A DNA stretch of 64,000 nucleotides from the NCBI GenBank assembly GCA_951799425.1, contig OX637406.1, positions 24,980,390 through 25,044,389 on the forward strand, read 5' to 3'. The DNA is from Ilex aquifolium (Eukaryota; Streptophyta; Magnoliopsida; Aquifoliales; Aquifoliaceae). The translations under genes and the position numbers were made by a program. Below, piece by piece: positions 1 to 11,729 of the stretch (the first letter of the stretch is position 1; the number at the start of each line of letters is the position of its first letter). The notes under the pieces were generated by a model that searched no databases, was not told the origin of the DNA, and was given only the letters and a program-made list of their open reading frames with translations.

Positions 1-1455
1 ACATTACATTACATATGCACGGGTTGCAGTACATTCATGGGCATTGGCATGAGTGTGAGTGCATGGGTTGGTCAATCACCACATGGTGAATTGATAGGTG
101 GACTCGGGAAGTTTGGATCAAGGTCCAATTGAATCGCACAGAACATTGCACAGAAAACTTGTGTCGGGTATAACAAGAAGGGATATATTCTTCCTCGGGT
201 GTAAGGCCCGGTTACTTGGTTCACTCACTTGACTGGCGGTGAAATTCTAAAAACGTGTGGTGGCGTATTCAGAGCCGGAGGTGTGATGCCCTTGAATGTT
301 GTGCTAGTTTCGTAGACCGTTGGTGTGATGTCCAAAAATTACCTGCCCAACAAATACATAGAATTGATGAATGGTCATTGGATGAATAGTATCAATGACA
401 AGGGCTTGGGATACCCGGTTCATGTCATGGCATAGTATCATGTGTCGTGTATGTGAACCCGGGAGAGGGTTCGGAATTTGGACATGCATTCATGAGAAAC
501 CATTTATGATTGGTATGCTCGGCATCATATATATGTTGTTTAGGATATATGCTTGATGTGATGACTTGCTTGTGACATTTCATATGCACATGGGTTGGGG
601 AGTAGCCTCCTTAGGAGATACCCTATTGAGCGTGGCTCACCCTTTATGGGGATACATTTCAGGTGTTGGACGAGCTTCAGCGGACGGGCCTCACTTGGGC
701 CCGTATTGATGACAGAGTCGGGTTGTGGCTCTTAAATTATATTTTGTAATCCTATGTATAATTTTGTTTTGCCCTTGTGTAAATTATTTACAAAGCTTGT
801 ATTTTGACAAAGACATGTAATGAGACATTATTCTTTTGTAAAAAAAATGAATGTAATAGGTTTTGAATGATTTTATTGGGTAAAAGTTAGATTTTGGGGA
901 GTTTTGGGGAAATTTGGGCTTTGGTACTGGTACCTCATAGGTACTTGGCATCTAGAGAGCTTTGGTATTGGTACCCCGCTGATAGTGGGCTTAGGTATCG
1001 GTACCTAGGCTCACAGGTACTACTACCATGATGTCGTGACCCCATGTATCGATACCAAGTCTTGCAGGTGCTAGTACTTGGCTTCCAGAATACCCAGGTA
1101 CCGGTACCACTTACCCGAGGTACTGGTACCTCTTCCCAAAAATTGAAATTTGAACTGTAACATTGTTAAGCCTTCACATCTTGAGCTATTTCCTTGGATG
1201 ATGTAATTGGTTAAATATTATGTCCCAAACTTTGGTTTTGGATCTTGGAATGGTCATATGAATGATATGTGAATAGGTTCAATGTTGGGTAGTGCTCCCC
1301 TACAAAGGAGTCTCTGCCCGGATTCCGTTTTGTTATGATCCCTGTGAATGGGGTGTAATGACAAAGTATCGGGTTATACGGTATCCACTGGTATTTTGCA
1401 GGCTGATGGGTGATCAACGGGTTGAGAAAGGACCCCCGGATTGTGGAGCGTCACA
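1..1455 (+). repeat. 5' LTR of Tekay-0 (left edge outside window)
   Basis: The right edge is set by CACA directly followed by ACT and a primer-binding site. Bases 915-1130 contain repeated GGTACC / GGTACCGGTACC-like palindromes, the same class of motif found in the promoters of the younger Tekay-type LTRs. Bases 1292-1320 resemble a stretch near the end of the young Tekay LTR (around 58820-58855, sharing a 'CAAAGGAG..CTCTGCCC' core). The start cannot be placed, and no second copy is present to confirm the length. Confidence 0.65.
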
Positions 1456-1458
1456 ACT

Positions 1459-1470
1459 TGGTATCAAAGC
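1459..1470 (+). other. Primer-binding site, tRNA-iMet type
   Basis: TGGTATCAAAGC lies three bases after the LTR end and differs by one base from the TGGTATCAGAGC found in the young Tekay element. It is complementary to the 3' end of plant initiator methionine tRNA. Confidence 0.75.
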
Positions 1471-1927
1471 TTAAGCATTAGTTCTTATATGGGCCTTGTG
1501 GGAAGTGAGTTTATCATCTTTCGTTGTGAGCGTGAAAAGGTTTAAATTTGATGGTGTAGTTTAGGCCCTAATAATTGTCATGGCTTATCAGAGCGTAGGT
1601 TTTTGATTACATTGGAGCTTAAGGGTATATTGGGTTAAGCCATTGCATTTATTGTGCACTGCATGTTAAATGTATTGAATGTTGCGTGCTATGTGACATG
1701 AGATTATGTACATGAATAAATGTGAATAGGAATGAGACACTAGAGTTAGAAAACATAACTTTGGGGTTGGAAAAAGGAACGAATTGGAAAGTTACGGTTT
1801 GGGTGTCTACTGATAGGTGGCGTAGCTCCTACCAGTGAGACAATAGGAAAATTTCCAATGTTTTAACTTCGATCCCTAACTTTGGGATACTAAGTTGGTG
1901 GTCTATTGCTATCTTACGTGTGTGTAG

Positions 1928-3060
1928 ATGGCAGCTAGAGGGAGAGGATGCGGACGTCGGGGTGGCAGGAATAACCAACCACCATCACCGGCTTTTGATT
2001 AACAAGCCTTCATAGAGGCTATGGGTACTATGGCTTCAAACCTAGCGCAGGCAAGAGCTAATATGATGAGCCAAGGGGCTCAATCCATCTACAGAAGTTT
2101 AAGTCCTGTAGGCCACCAACATTCATGGAAGAAGCAGAGGACATCCAGCCCACAGGGATCGCAGGGGTAGGGCCGAGGCTATCAAGACCAAGGCCAAGGT
2201 CAGTCTTCCTAAAGAGGGAAGAACTTTAAGGGGCTGTATCGAGGGGGCCAAATGGCATGTCACTATTTTTGACAGCGGGGCCACCTGAGGAAGAATTGTC
2301 CACTGAGGCGGAACTCATAGAGTTTCGAGGCATCTCAGTCTCGGTCGTCAGTAGACTCCCACTAGCATTCTTTGTTCCTCCCTATTCCACCGGGGACTAT
2401 GGAAATCAATTCTAGCTACAGGGTGCTGCACAAGCCCTTAATACTTCACACGTGGGGACTCCGCTATTAGGCCAAATGGGCCAAGATGTGGGCCAAGGCC
2501 AGGGACAAGACTTTCAGGCAGAAACTTCTGGGACCCAAGAAACGGTCTTCTTTGTCATACAACAGACTGAGCCGACGGATTAATCGGTGATTCATGGTAC
2601 ATTCCTTACTTTCTCGTTTATGGGCACGAGTGTTATTTGATTCGAGTACATCGTATGCCTTCATTTCTACATCTTTTGTGCATGGTTTAGGTTTACAAAA
2701 ATGAAATCCTAGAAAAACCCTTACAGGTGAATTATCCCCTAGGAGCTAGGGTTTGCCTTGGTAAGATATGTTGAGGTTGTGAGTTACAGATCTCGGGAAC
2801 TCAACTCATGGTGGACCTTAGGATCATGGACATGTTGGAGTTTGACGTCATCCTCGGGATAGATTGGTGAATGGCACACCGAGTCGTCATGGATTGTGAT
2901 TGAAAAAGGGACACTACTTATACACCAGATGGTGTCTGTTTCAAGTTTAGGGAGAAAAGCACAATGATTTACCCCAAGCCGTATATGACTCCCGTTGGCA
3001 TGGACAGTTGATGGGTTAGCTTGCAAGTCTTACACTTTAGGACGAGCTGAGACAGGAGTT
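1928..3060 (+). pseudogene. gag and protease remnants of Tekay-0
   Basis: The region opens with a basic, glycine/arginine-rich start (MAARGRG...), as Tekay gag often does. A CCHC-knuckle-like segment follows near 2255-2310, and a protease C-terminal segment resembling 'FDVILGIDW' lies near 2840-2870. These would form capsid/nucleocapsid and the aspartic protease. The frames are broken throughout and the gag core is not recognisable. It lies between the primer site and the RT remnant, as expected. Confidence 0.7.
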
Positions 3061-3180
3061 GGGTCTACCTCGGGTAGTTGCGAGTATGTGGATGCCTTCC
3101 CAGGCAAGTTATTGGGATTGCCTCCACATCAGGATGCTAACTTCTCCATTTAGTTGTAACCCAGTGTATTCCCTATTTCT

Positions 3181-4400
3181 ATGGCACCGTATAGGATGGC
3201 ACTAGCAGAGTTGCAAGAACTCAAAGTCCAATTGCAAGAGTTGTTCGACAAGGGTTTTATTAAGCCAAGTACCTCATCTTGGGGTGCTACGGTGCTATTC
3301 GCTAAAAGGAAGGATAGGGCCCTTAGACTTTGTATAGATTATCGACAGTCGAATCAGGTCACCATCAATAACAATTACCCATTTTTGCTTGTAGATGACT
3401 TGTTTGACTAATTGAGAGGGGCTCGGGTCTATTCTAAGATAGACTTGCACACGGGGTACCATCGATTGAAGGTACGGGAAATCTACATTCCCAAGACAAC
3501 ATTTAGGACTCGATATGACCACTTTGAGTTCATAGTTATGCCATTCGAGTTGACGAATGCTCCAGCCGCATTCATAGATCTCATGCATAGGGTATTCACA
3601 CCCTATCTTTATCTATTTTTCATAGTATTTGTAGATGACATTCTTGTATACTCCAAGACAGAGGAGGAGCACGAACATCATTTTTTTACAAACCTTAAGA
3701 GATCACCAAGTATATGCCAATTTCAGCATGTGTGAGTTTTGGCTAAAGGAAGTCAAATTTTTGGGCCACGTTGTGCCCGTTACTGATATATCAGTTGACC
3801 CAAAAAAGGGTAAGGCGGTAATGGATTGGGATAGGTTGAAGTCAGGCTTCGAGATACGTAATTTCTTGGGATTGGCAGGGTCTTACCTGAGATCCATCGA
3901 GGAATTCTCCCGCCTAGCGGTATCGATGACACGACTAACTAGAAAGGATGTCAGATTTCAGTAGGATGACTATTGCGAGAGGGCATTCTAGGAGTTGAAG
4001 AGGAGGTTGACTTCAGCTCCTATCGTGATTATTTCGGAGAGGGGACAGAGGTACACTGTTTACTGTGATATCTTAAAAGAGGGACTTGATGTGTCTTGAT
4101 GCAGTCCAGGAGGGTAGTAGCTTATGGTTCATAATAGTTAAATAGCCATGAGATGAACTACCCCACACACGACATGGAATTGGCGGATATTGTCCTTACA
4201 TTGAAGGCATGGTGTCACTATCTATATGGAGATAAATTTGAGGTGTATTTATGCCACAAAAGTCTGAAGTACATTTTCATTCTGTAGGATCTCAATATGA
4301 GACAACACCGATGGATGGAGTGTATAGAGGATTATGACTTCAGTTCGTACTACCATCCTAGTAAGGCCAACGTGGTGAGTGACACTCTCAGCTGAAAGTC
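3181..4400 (+). pseudogene. Reverse transcriptase and RNase H remnant of Tekay-0
   Basis: The translation contains clear Ty3/gypsy RT blocks: the MAPYRMA entry motif, the LCIDYRQ block, the '[11 protein letters not shown]' palm motif and the FVDDILVYS catalytic motif. An RNase H-like segment follows (around 4040-4400, with [14 protein letters not shown]-like sequence at its end). Order and similarity to the young Tekay RT at about 60890-62100 support the assignment. It is broken in several places. Confidence 0.85.
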
Positions 4401-4659
4401 ACGAGAGTCTTGACTAGTATAGCTTCCCGGGAATGGCAGATGCTCGAGACTGTGGGACAGTTCAGGCTACACTATAGGGATCAGGCTCAGGGCATTTTGG
4501 GAAGTTTAGTTGCTACGCCTTCCTTACGAAGCAGAATGATCAAGTCCCAGGGGCAGGACACAAAGATATTGTCCATTAGGGACCGGGTATCGTCGAGTAC
4601 AGGCGACGAAGGCTTGGCCATTCACACTGATGGCAGTCTTCGATTAAGGGGAAGAGTTT

Positions 4660-5870
4660 TGTGATTCATCTTGGCAGCACAAAGATGTATCATGATCTTC
4701 ACCGTTATTACTGGAGTGAGATGAAGAGACATGTAGGAGACTTTGTTAGTAGGTGTTTGATGTGTCAACAAGTCAAGGCTGAGCATCAGAGACCAGCAAG
4801 GTTGCTTCAGCCTTTAGAGGTAGCTGAGTGGAAATGAGAACATATCACGATAGATTTTGTTACCCACTTGTCACGATCTCCACGGTGATATGAAGTGGTT
4901 TGGGTTATAGTGGATTGACTTACCAAGTCGGCCCATTTCTTGGTTGTATGGATGACCTTCACACTAGAGGAATTCTATAAACTATACTATCGGGAGATTG
5001 TTCCGGTTGCATGGGGTATCCATTTCTTTAGTATTGGATTAGGATCCCCAATTTATGGCTCGATTTTAGTGAAGCTTTCAGAGAGCCATGGGCACACAGT
5101 TGATGTTAAGCACAACTTTTCATCCACAGATAGACGGCCAGTTAGAGAGGACGATGCAGATTTTAGAGGACATAATTCGGGCATGCGTCCTTGATTCTAA
5201 GAATAGTTGAGAGAATCACTTGCCCTTAGTGGAGTTTGCATATAACAACAGTTATCAGGCAAACATACAGATGATGCCCTATGAGGCCTTGTACAGGAGA
5301 TCGTGTCATTCTCCGATTTGCTAGAAAAAGGTGGGAGGGAAATCTTCCACGAGTCCAGATATGATTAGGGACACTTATGAGAAGGTGGCTAGTATATGGG
5401 AACATCTTTTTAGGCTCAAAGTCGACAGAAGAGCTATGTCGGTTAGCACCGTAGATCTGTAGAGTTTGAGATGGGTAATCACGTCTTCTTGAAGTTTATG
5501 CCTAAGAGCAGAATGGTCAAGTTCGCGAAGCGAGGAAAGCTGTCGCCGAGGTATATCGGGCCCTTTGATGTACTAAGAGGGTTGGTACAGTTGTTTATTG
5601 GTTTGCGTTACCGCCAAATCTATCGGGTATTCACGCGGTGTTCCATGTCTCCATGCTCCGGAAGTATACTCCAGATCCTACACATGTGGCGGATTGGGGT
5701 GAGCTGGTTGTTAATGCGATGGGACCTTTAAGGAGGGACTAGTGCGTACCATGGATAGCCGAGATTAGGTTTTGTGTGGCAAGACTGTGAGGTTGGTGAA
5801 GGTGTTGTGGCAGCAACGTGGTACGAAGGAGGCAACATGGCAGCGTGAGGACACTATCCGTTCTTATTCA
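4660..5870 (+). pseudogene. Integrase and chromodomain-like tail remnant of Tekay-0
   Basis: Segments resemble the integrase zinc-binding region (MCQQVKAEHQRP near 4760-4800), the catalytic core (about 4850-5180), the GPY/F module ('RYIGPFDVLR', about 5550-5580) and a chromodomain-like end (about 5790-5870). In this lineage integrase inserts the cDNA, and the C-terminal chromodomain is thought to guide it to heterochromatin. Many breaks are present. Confidence 0.75.
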
Positions 5871-5954
5871 AGGATGGACTTATGTTTCTTGTGGTCATAG
5901 AGTATTTTATGGTTTGTTGCATATGCATGTCATTATATGTGTATGTGTGTGTAA

Positions 5955-5985
5955 TTTTGGGGATGAGATTCCTTTAAGAGGAAGA
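5955..5985 (+). other. Polypurine-tract region of Tekay-0 at its junction with Athila-0
   Basis: The string 'TTTGGGGATGAGATTCCTTT' followed by AAGAGGAAGAAC resembles the 'CGAGGACGAAACTTTCTTTA' + AGGG tract just upstream of the young Tekay 3' LTR. The expected 3' LTR does not follow, and Athila-0 RT/RNase H sequence starts instead. Confidence 0.6.
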
Positions 5986-6960
5986 ACGTCTTTTAGCTTG
6001 TCAAAGGCTTTCTGGCATGCTTCATTCCAATCAAAGATTACATCCTGACTTAGAAGGTGACACATGGGTCTTGCTATGGTACTGAAATCTTTTATGAATC
6101 TCCTGTAAAAACCTGCATGCCCTAGGAATGATCGGACATCCTTTACAGTCTTAGGGGCAGGCAAATTTCCAATCAGATCTATTTTTGTCTTGTCAACTTT
6201 CATGCCTTCAGACGACACAATGTGACCAAGGACAATGCCTTGTGTTACCACAAAATGGCATTTTTCCCAATTGAGCACTAGATTGGCTTCCTTACATCTG
6301 GTTAGCACTTTCTCCAGATTGGTCAGACACAATTCAAAGGAATCACCATATACAGAGAAATCATTCATGAATACTTCCAAATTTTTTTCAACCATATCAC
6401 TGAACAAGCTTAGCATACATCTTTGGAATGTTGCAGGAGCGTTACAAAGTCCAAATGACATCCTTTTGAATGCAAAGGTGCCAAAGGAGTATGTGAATGT
6501 TGTTTTCTCCTGATCATCTAGTGCTATCTCAATTTGGTTATACCCTGAATACCCATCTAGGAAACAGTAAAATGCATGGCCTGCAATTCTCTCTAGGACT
6601 TGGTCAAGAAATGGAAGAGGAAAATGATATTTTCTAGTGACCAAATTGAGTTTTCGATAATCAATGCACATTCGCCATCCTGTGACGACTCGAGTTGGTA
6701 CTAGTTCAGTTGCATCATTTTTTACCACTATGACCCCAGATTTTTTTGGCACAACTTGGGTTGGACTAACCCACTTGCTATCAGAGATGGGGAAGATTAT
6801 CCCCGCATCTAAAAGCTTGAGTACCTCAGTTCTCACTACTTCCTTCATGTGAGGGCTTAGTCGTCGCTGCATTTGACGAGAGGGTTTTTAATCCTCTTCA
6901 ATGTATATAGCATGATTGCAGATTAACGGGCTTATACCTTTCAAGTCAGCGATGGTCCAT
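5986..6960 (-). pseudogene. Athila-0 reverse transcriptase, cut at the start of RNase H
   Basis: The frame reads through typical Athila RT: 'EVLKLLDAGIIFPISDSKWV', 'WRMCIDYRKLN', 'FLDGYSGYNQI' and the 'GLCNAPATFQRCM' block, then F.NDFSVYG in the catalytic DD position and 'VRSFLGHAGFYRRFIKDFS' before the RNase H domain. Sequence identity stops at about 5990, where Tekay-0 begins. A piece of non-element sequence is read at the frame's end only because the fusion happens to stay open. Confidence 0.88.
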
Positions 6961-7465
6961 CCAATGGTGCTTTTATGGCTTTGAAGAACTCCAATCAATT
7001 TAGACTCTTGCAAGTCTGTGAGCTTTTAGATGAAATTACCACTAGGTATGATTCGTCCTTTCCTAAGAATGCATATTTAAGGTCAGATGGGAGAGGTTTC
7101 AATTCAGGCTTTGGTGGCCTATCACTTGATGAGATTGGCTTTGTGTCACTTGGTGAAATCTCTTCGAATTTGGGGGCCCATGTCTTAACAGCATGAGTAG
7201 GGCTACTTGGTGAATTTGGGTCATCATCTGTTGTTTCGGATGAGATGAGCTCTAATAGAGAAGATTCAGTAGGGTCCTCCTAGAATGTGTCATTCAGATG
7301 TTCATGTATCAAAGATTCAATGGAGTTTATTTCCCTTTCTTCCTTTTCTTCTTCTGGATGCTTAGCAATATTGAAAATGTTCAATTCGAGAGTCATATTC
7401 CCAAAAGTTAATTTCATGACTTCATTCCTGCAATTGATTAGTGCATTGGAAGTTGCTAGGAAAGG

Positions 7466-8188
7466 TCATCCAAGAATGACGGGAATTTGGTTCTCCGAAT
7501 GTATTGCTGGCTGAGTATCCAGAACAATGAAGTCGACAGGGAAGACAAAATTGTCCACTTGGACAAGCACATCTTCAACAATGCCTCTAGGGGTTTTGAC
7601 AGATCTGTCGGCCAATTGGAGTGTGACACAAGTGGGTTTGAGTTCACCCAGACCCAACTGCTGATAGATAGAGTAGGGTAGTAAATTAACACTGGCTCCA
7701 AGGTCTAACAGTGCTTGTTCAGTCCTGAAGTTTCCAATGATACATGACACAGTCAGACACCCTGGGTCTTTGTATTTTGGAAGGGTTTTATGTTGAAGAA
7801 GGGCACTGGCTTGTTCTGTTAGGAAGGCTCTTTTTTGAACATTCTGATCTCTCTTGACTGTGCACAAGTCTTTTAGAAACTTGGCATAAGACGGGACTTG
7901 TTTGATTGCGTCCAGAAGTGGGATGTTGATATTTACTTGCTTAAAAAACTCGTAAATTTTAGGCTGATTTTTCAACTTCTGTTTGGTTTTGAGTTTATGA
8001 GGAAAAGGAGCGGGAACGGAACACGAAGGGTCTTTTTCCTCAAAAGGTTCTGACTCTTGTTCAATCATAGGCTCAAGTTCTTCTTCAAGTTCATTCTCAA
8101 TTGGTTCAGGCTCAGATGATGGGTTGACTCGGATTGACTCAGGCCTTAGCTTTGGGATAAGTATGTCTTTGATGGTCTTGTCAATCAC
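7466..8188 (-). pseudogene. Athila-0 protease region
   Basis: The 240-residue stretch has an acidic linker, then conserved Athila sequence ('NINIPLLDAIKQVPSYAKFL', 'KDLCTVKR') and the retropepsin domain, with the catalytic DLGASVNL motif and 'FPVDFIVLDT'. The protease would process the Gag-Pol polyprotein. Bases 6960-7465 carry the linker between protease and RT, with weaker conserved pieces. Confidence 0.88.
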
Positions 8189-8256
8189 CTTGCCACTTCT
8201 TAGTGTAGTGACAACTTGGGCTTGGTCTTGTGTGTTTCCTGTTGTTGAAGGGTTCC

Positions 8257-9664
8257 CTACATGGAATTGACCTTGTGGTTGTTTTGGTTGGGCAGGAAAC
8301 TTGCCTTTTCGTGTGTAACCATGGATTGGGTCAACTTTTGGTTGTGACTTTTAAGATCCTCAAAAGATTGAGTGATCTGGGTTTTGAAATCAGTGAAAGC
8401 TTGTGTGGAATTATTGTTATAGTTCATTTGGCTTTGCATGAACTGATTCAGTGTGTCCTCAAGGCTCCTCTTTTGTGGTGGTTGGTATGGTTGATATGCG
8501 GGAGGTCCTTGAGGTGGTGGGTATGAGCCTTGTTGTTGGTTCATGGGTATTGGTTGTGTGTTCTTCCAACTGAAGTTAGGGTGGTTTCACCATCCTGGAT
8601 TGTATGTTTCAAAATATGGGTTGGAGTAAGGTTTGTTGAAGTTGGAAACTGCATGTGTCTGTTCCAACAAGACCTCTTTGAACGCTGGGATGGTGGGACA
8701 CTCCCCAGTAGGGTGTCCTGTTAGCGCACAGATTCCACACACTTGTTCTGTGGAAGAGCTAACATCAACTTGATGGACTTTCTTCATCTCTAAAGCTTCA
8801 AGCTTTCGAGACAATGTAGACATTTTTGCTTCAAGTCATCATCCTCTCTCAAGACATATTTACCTCCTTGGGAAGTAGATGGTCTGGCTTCTACAGTGGT
8901 AGGAGAGGCTGAGTCTCACATCTGAGAACTGTCAGATATGGAGTCAAAGCAATTGAATGCCTCCTCCGGACTTTTTCCCATAAATTCTCCTTGGGCCATC
9001 ATTTCGACAAACTGACGTAGTCTAGAGGGTAAGGAGTCATAGAAAAATCCTACCAAAGTCCAATTCTCAAAAGCGTGATGTGGGCAGGATTGGAGGAGAT
9101 CTTTGAATCTCTCCCAACTTTGATAAAAAGTTTCTCCGTTTTTAACCGCAAAATTCATGATTTGTCTTTTTAATGCATTTGTGCGGTGCAGAGGAAAAAA
9201 CTTTCTAAAAAATTCATTTTGCAATGCCTGCCAGTAAGGTATTGAAAAAGCTTTTAAAGAATTTAGCCATTGTTTAGCTCTATCCCTTAAAGAGAAAGAA
9301 AACAGTTTCATTTTGGCTAGTTCAGAATTGTCTTGAAATCTTCCACACACTTCCTCAAAATCTTTTATATGCAGATATGGATTTTCTGCATCTAATCCAT
9401 GAAACACGGGTAATAACTGCACTGTCCCCGACTTTACAGTAAAGGGGGGGGAGCATTTTCAGGAAATATAAAACAAGAGGGGACATTGTTTCTTGTGGGA
9501 TTTAAGTAATCCCGCAAAATTCGATTGTTAGGTACTTCCTCCTCTCTCATAGGGACTTCTCCATTTCTTTCATTATTTGCCATATTACTCTCACAAGAGT
9601 CTGCTACTGATCTAGGTGAATTTAGTTCAGGCTGATTCACAGACTCACAAGATTCTGCTGGCAA
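8257..9664 (-). pseudogene. Athila-0 gag remnant
   Basis: From the N-terminal end (9664) it reads an acidic/asparagine-rich leader, then the retrotransposon gag core ('FHGLDAENPYLHIKDFEEVC', 'FSLRDRAKQWLNSL', 'FFPLHRTNALKRQIMNF'). A C..C....H....C-type knuckle follows ('CGICALTGHPTGECP', about 8690-8735), then a glutamine/proline-rich C-terminal part. Gag forms the virus-like particle and packages RNA. The frame is interrupted in a few places. Confidence 0.87.
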
Positions 9665-9788
9665 ATTTTAATAGTGAGGAGTGTCCTCAGTCATAAAGAA
9701 AATAAAACAAAGTTATTTACAGTAAACCAAAGAATTTATACAAAGATGAAGGTCTTTTTACCTTTTACCTTAAAACACCTTTCAAAGG

Positions 9789-9806
9789 TCCCCGACAACA
9801 GCGTCA
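9789..9806 (-). other. Athila-0 primer-binding site, tRNA-Asp type
   Basis: The - strand reads TGACGCTGTTGTCGGGGA, a degenerate match to TGGCGCCGTTGCCGGGGA, the complement of the plant tRNA-Asp 3' end used by Athila elements. It lies between the gag leader and the LTR edge. Confidence 0.75.
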
Positions 9807-11064
9807 AAAACTTGACTTGATCCAAAATGTGTACACCCAAGTGCAGGCGGTCAAGCTGTAGTAATAATCCGGTTTGAGTCCGGAGTCGAATCCACAGGGA
9901 ACTTTTGTTGGTATTTTTGAAATAAGCAGTGGTGGAGACCTATTGTTTGTAACCTTTGAGATTTGTTGAGAGGTGTGAGATTTCCTGGACAGAATATAAG
10001 ATTCTTTCCAAGAGAATTGTCTTAACAAAACAGGAGATAAATGCTAATGAAAAAAGGGTCACTCTTTAGTTCAACGATCTGGACATGTAGTTAATTATCT
10101 GGTTTATTATACTTGTGTTTGATAACTCAATTAACTCCCGTGTCAACAGCAAGTTAATCGGAAGATAAAGATGGACTGTGAGAATTAAGAACATGATTCC
10201 AATGTCTTTCTAGAAGTTTACAAGAATTGTCTGTGCCGAGACTTAACCTGTCTACAAACAAGCAAGTGTTTCTACAAGACATCCAATCATGACATTAATA
10301 TTCCATTCTTTAAATGAAGCACAATAAGGGGGAGAATTGAAGGGTAGTCCTGAAGATCTAGCCGAGGTACTTGCCTTGAACCGATGAGTCTTTCTATGTA
10401 AGAGTCATCCGTGTCATAGAAAGAGCCCACGATTATACAAAGTACCTTAGCTTTGCTAGATGCAATCAATCATCCAATAAGCAAGAAGAAATAAACTTTA
10501 AGCATAAGAACAGTGCACAAATATAATTCCCAGATAACTTATACATGCTTCTCCTCTTACTAAAGAGTGAATGAGAAACTACTCACTCTTTATAGCTTTG
10601 GTAAAGCTAGAAAAGTGGGTGATGCTCATCCCTCCAAGTAGAAGACTTAAAAGATAAAATAACAATGAACAAGGAGCCAATCTTTAACAAAGATTGAGTG
10701 AATCACATTTCACCCTTCACGGCTTTGGTAAAGCTCTAGAAAAGTGGAAGATTTTCACTCCTCTAAGAAAGAAAGAAGCTCAAGCAATGGAAGTGAAGTA
10801 CATAAACAATAAAAGTAAAAGAAAGCTAGTCACATTTGGAGGGTGGCTTCCTCAACCAAGAAATGGAGGGTTGCTTCCTCAACCAAAAGATAAACATAAA
10901 ACTACTCTTATAACAAGCAAGGAGATGTTGGACTAAAGACAAACTAATCTCCAAAATAAAGACTTCATACAAGGAAAATATAAGCTTAAATCTACAATGT
11001 GAGAGGGAGTCTAAGCCTCCATCAACCCTTCTACTTGGCTCCCTTAGCTCTCCAACAATGTGAG

Positions 11065-11072
11065 TATTTATA
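11065..11072 (-). promoter_or_regulatory. TATA box of the Athila-0 LTR
   Basis: The + strand reads TATTTATA, so the - strand reads TATAAATA. It lies about 100 bases downstream (- strand sense) of the first palindrome in the CGTTCGAACG array, as in the other LTRs. Confidence 0.7.
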
Positions 11073-11167
11073 GGCAAGATGAGGAGGCAAGAGGGGGTGA
11101 AGGAATAGTGTATGCCGCCCAAGTCCAAGTGAAAAACCAACTACTCTGCTGCCAGTCTGTGGAGAAT

Positions 11168-11532
11168 GTTCGAACGTGAGTTGGCGTTCGAACGTTCTTT
11201 CTGTTTTTGCTTTATGGTCGTTCGAACGTTGTCTGCCGTTCGAACGTTTCTTTTGTCTTTGCACTAGGGGCGTTCGAATGCCAGATATGCTCTGACCCTC
11301 TCACTCGAGTGATCTGTTGGTCTTCTGTGAAGTTCAGTTCCACACTCTATGCAGTAGTCTGGTCTTCAATCAACTCAAGTGCACGTTCGAACGTGAGTTG
11401 GCGTTCAAACATGACACTCAAGTGCCTCAGAGCTTCACAGTCTTCTTTCCTAATTGCAACACGCCTTCTCTTAGCAGTTGAGTCTGCTATAGTTCAATGT
11501 GGCCGTTCGAACGTGAGTTGGCGTTCGAACGT
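11168..11532 (-). promoter_or_regulatory. Array of CGTTCGAACG palindromes upstream of the Athila-0 TATA box
   Basis: At least seven copies of TTCGAACG-centred palindromes occur, most a perfect CGTTCGAACG. Several are arranged as dimers with a short GAGTTGG spacer. The array lies immediately upstream of the TATA box in the element's own sense. The array is seen directly; a transcription-factor role is inferred. Confidence 0.75.
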
Positions 11533-11729
11533 TCTGGCTATGCTCCAAGCTTTTCCAATTTTGTGCTTTAATGTGCTGGTGTTGCATTCAAGTGTGATAC
11601 TCGTTGTTCTTGAGTCCATGTTCAGTTTAGGGCCTGAAATGACATCACTTAAACTCCATCAAAGTACAATTAGTCTTAAAACGACATAGTAATATGCTAA
11701 TTTTAAATGCTAATTTTAAGTGCTAATCA

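Larger units (their letters stand above)
1..5985 (+). mobile_element. Decayed Tekay/Del-type Ty3/gypsy element (Tekay-0), truncated at both ends
   Basis: Going left to right there is LTR-like sequence, a tRNA-iMet-type primer site, and recognisable gag, protease, reverse transcriptase, RNase H, integrase and chromodomain-like pieces in the normal chromovirus order. It ends in a purine-rich tract. The left LTR runs off the window and the right LTR is absent, because the sequence passes directly into Athila-0. The coding region is broken in well over ten places, so this is the oldest-looking element here. Family assignment rests on gene order, primer site and similarity to the young Tekay element at 56.5-64 kb. 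Confidence 0.85.
5986..11729 (-). mobile_element. 5' half of an Athila-type Ty3/gypsy element (Athila-0)
   Basis: Read on the - strand: 5' LTR (11729-9818), primer site (9806-9789), gag (9664-8257), protease (8188-7466) and RT into the start of RNase H (about 6900-5986). The 3' half and 3' LTR are missing where it meets Tekay-0. The protein pieces resemble those of Athila-2 at 43-47.6 kb closely enough to call a related family. It is broken in a handful of places. Confidence 0.85.
9818..11729 (-). repeat. 5' LTR of Athila-0
   Basis: On the + strand it runs from TGATCC near the primer site to ...GTGCTAATCA. The right edge matches the ends of the Athila-1 and Athila-2 LTRs (GTGCTAATCA and TAATCA). 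It contains a TATA box and a palindrome array (listed separately). No second copy lies in the window, so the left edge is uncertain by a few bases. The small frames inside it have no recognisable product. Confidence 0.75.
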
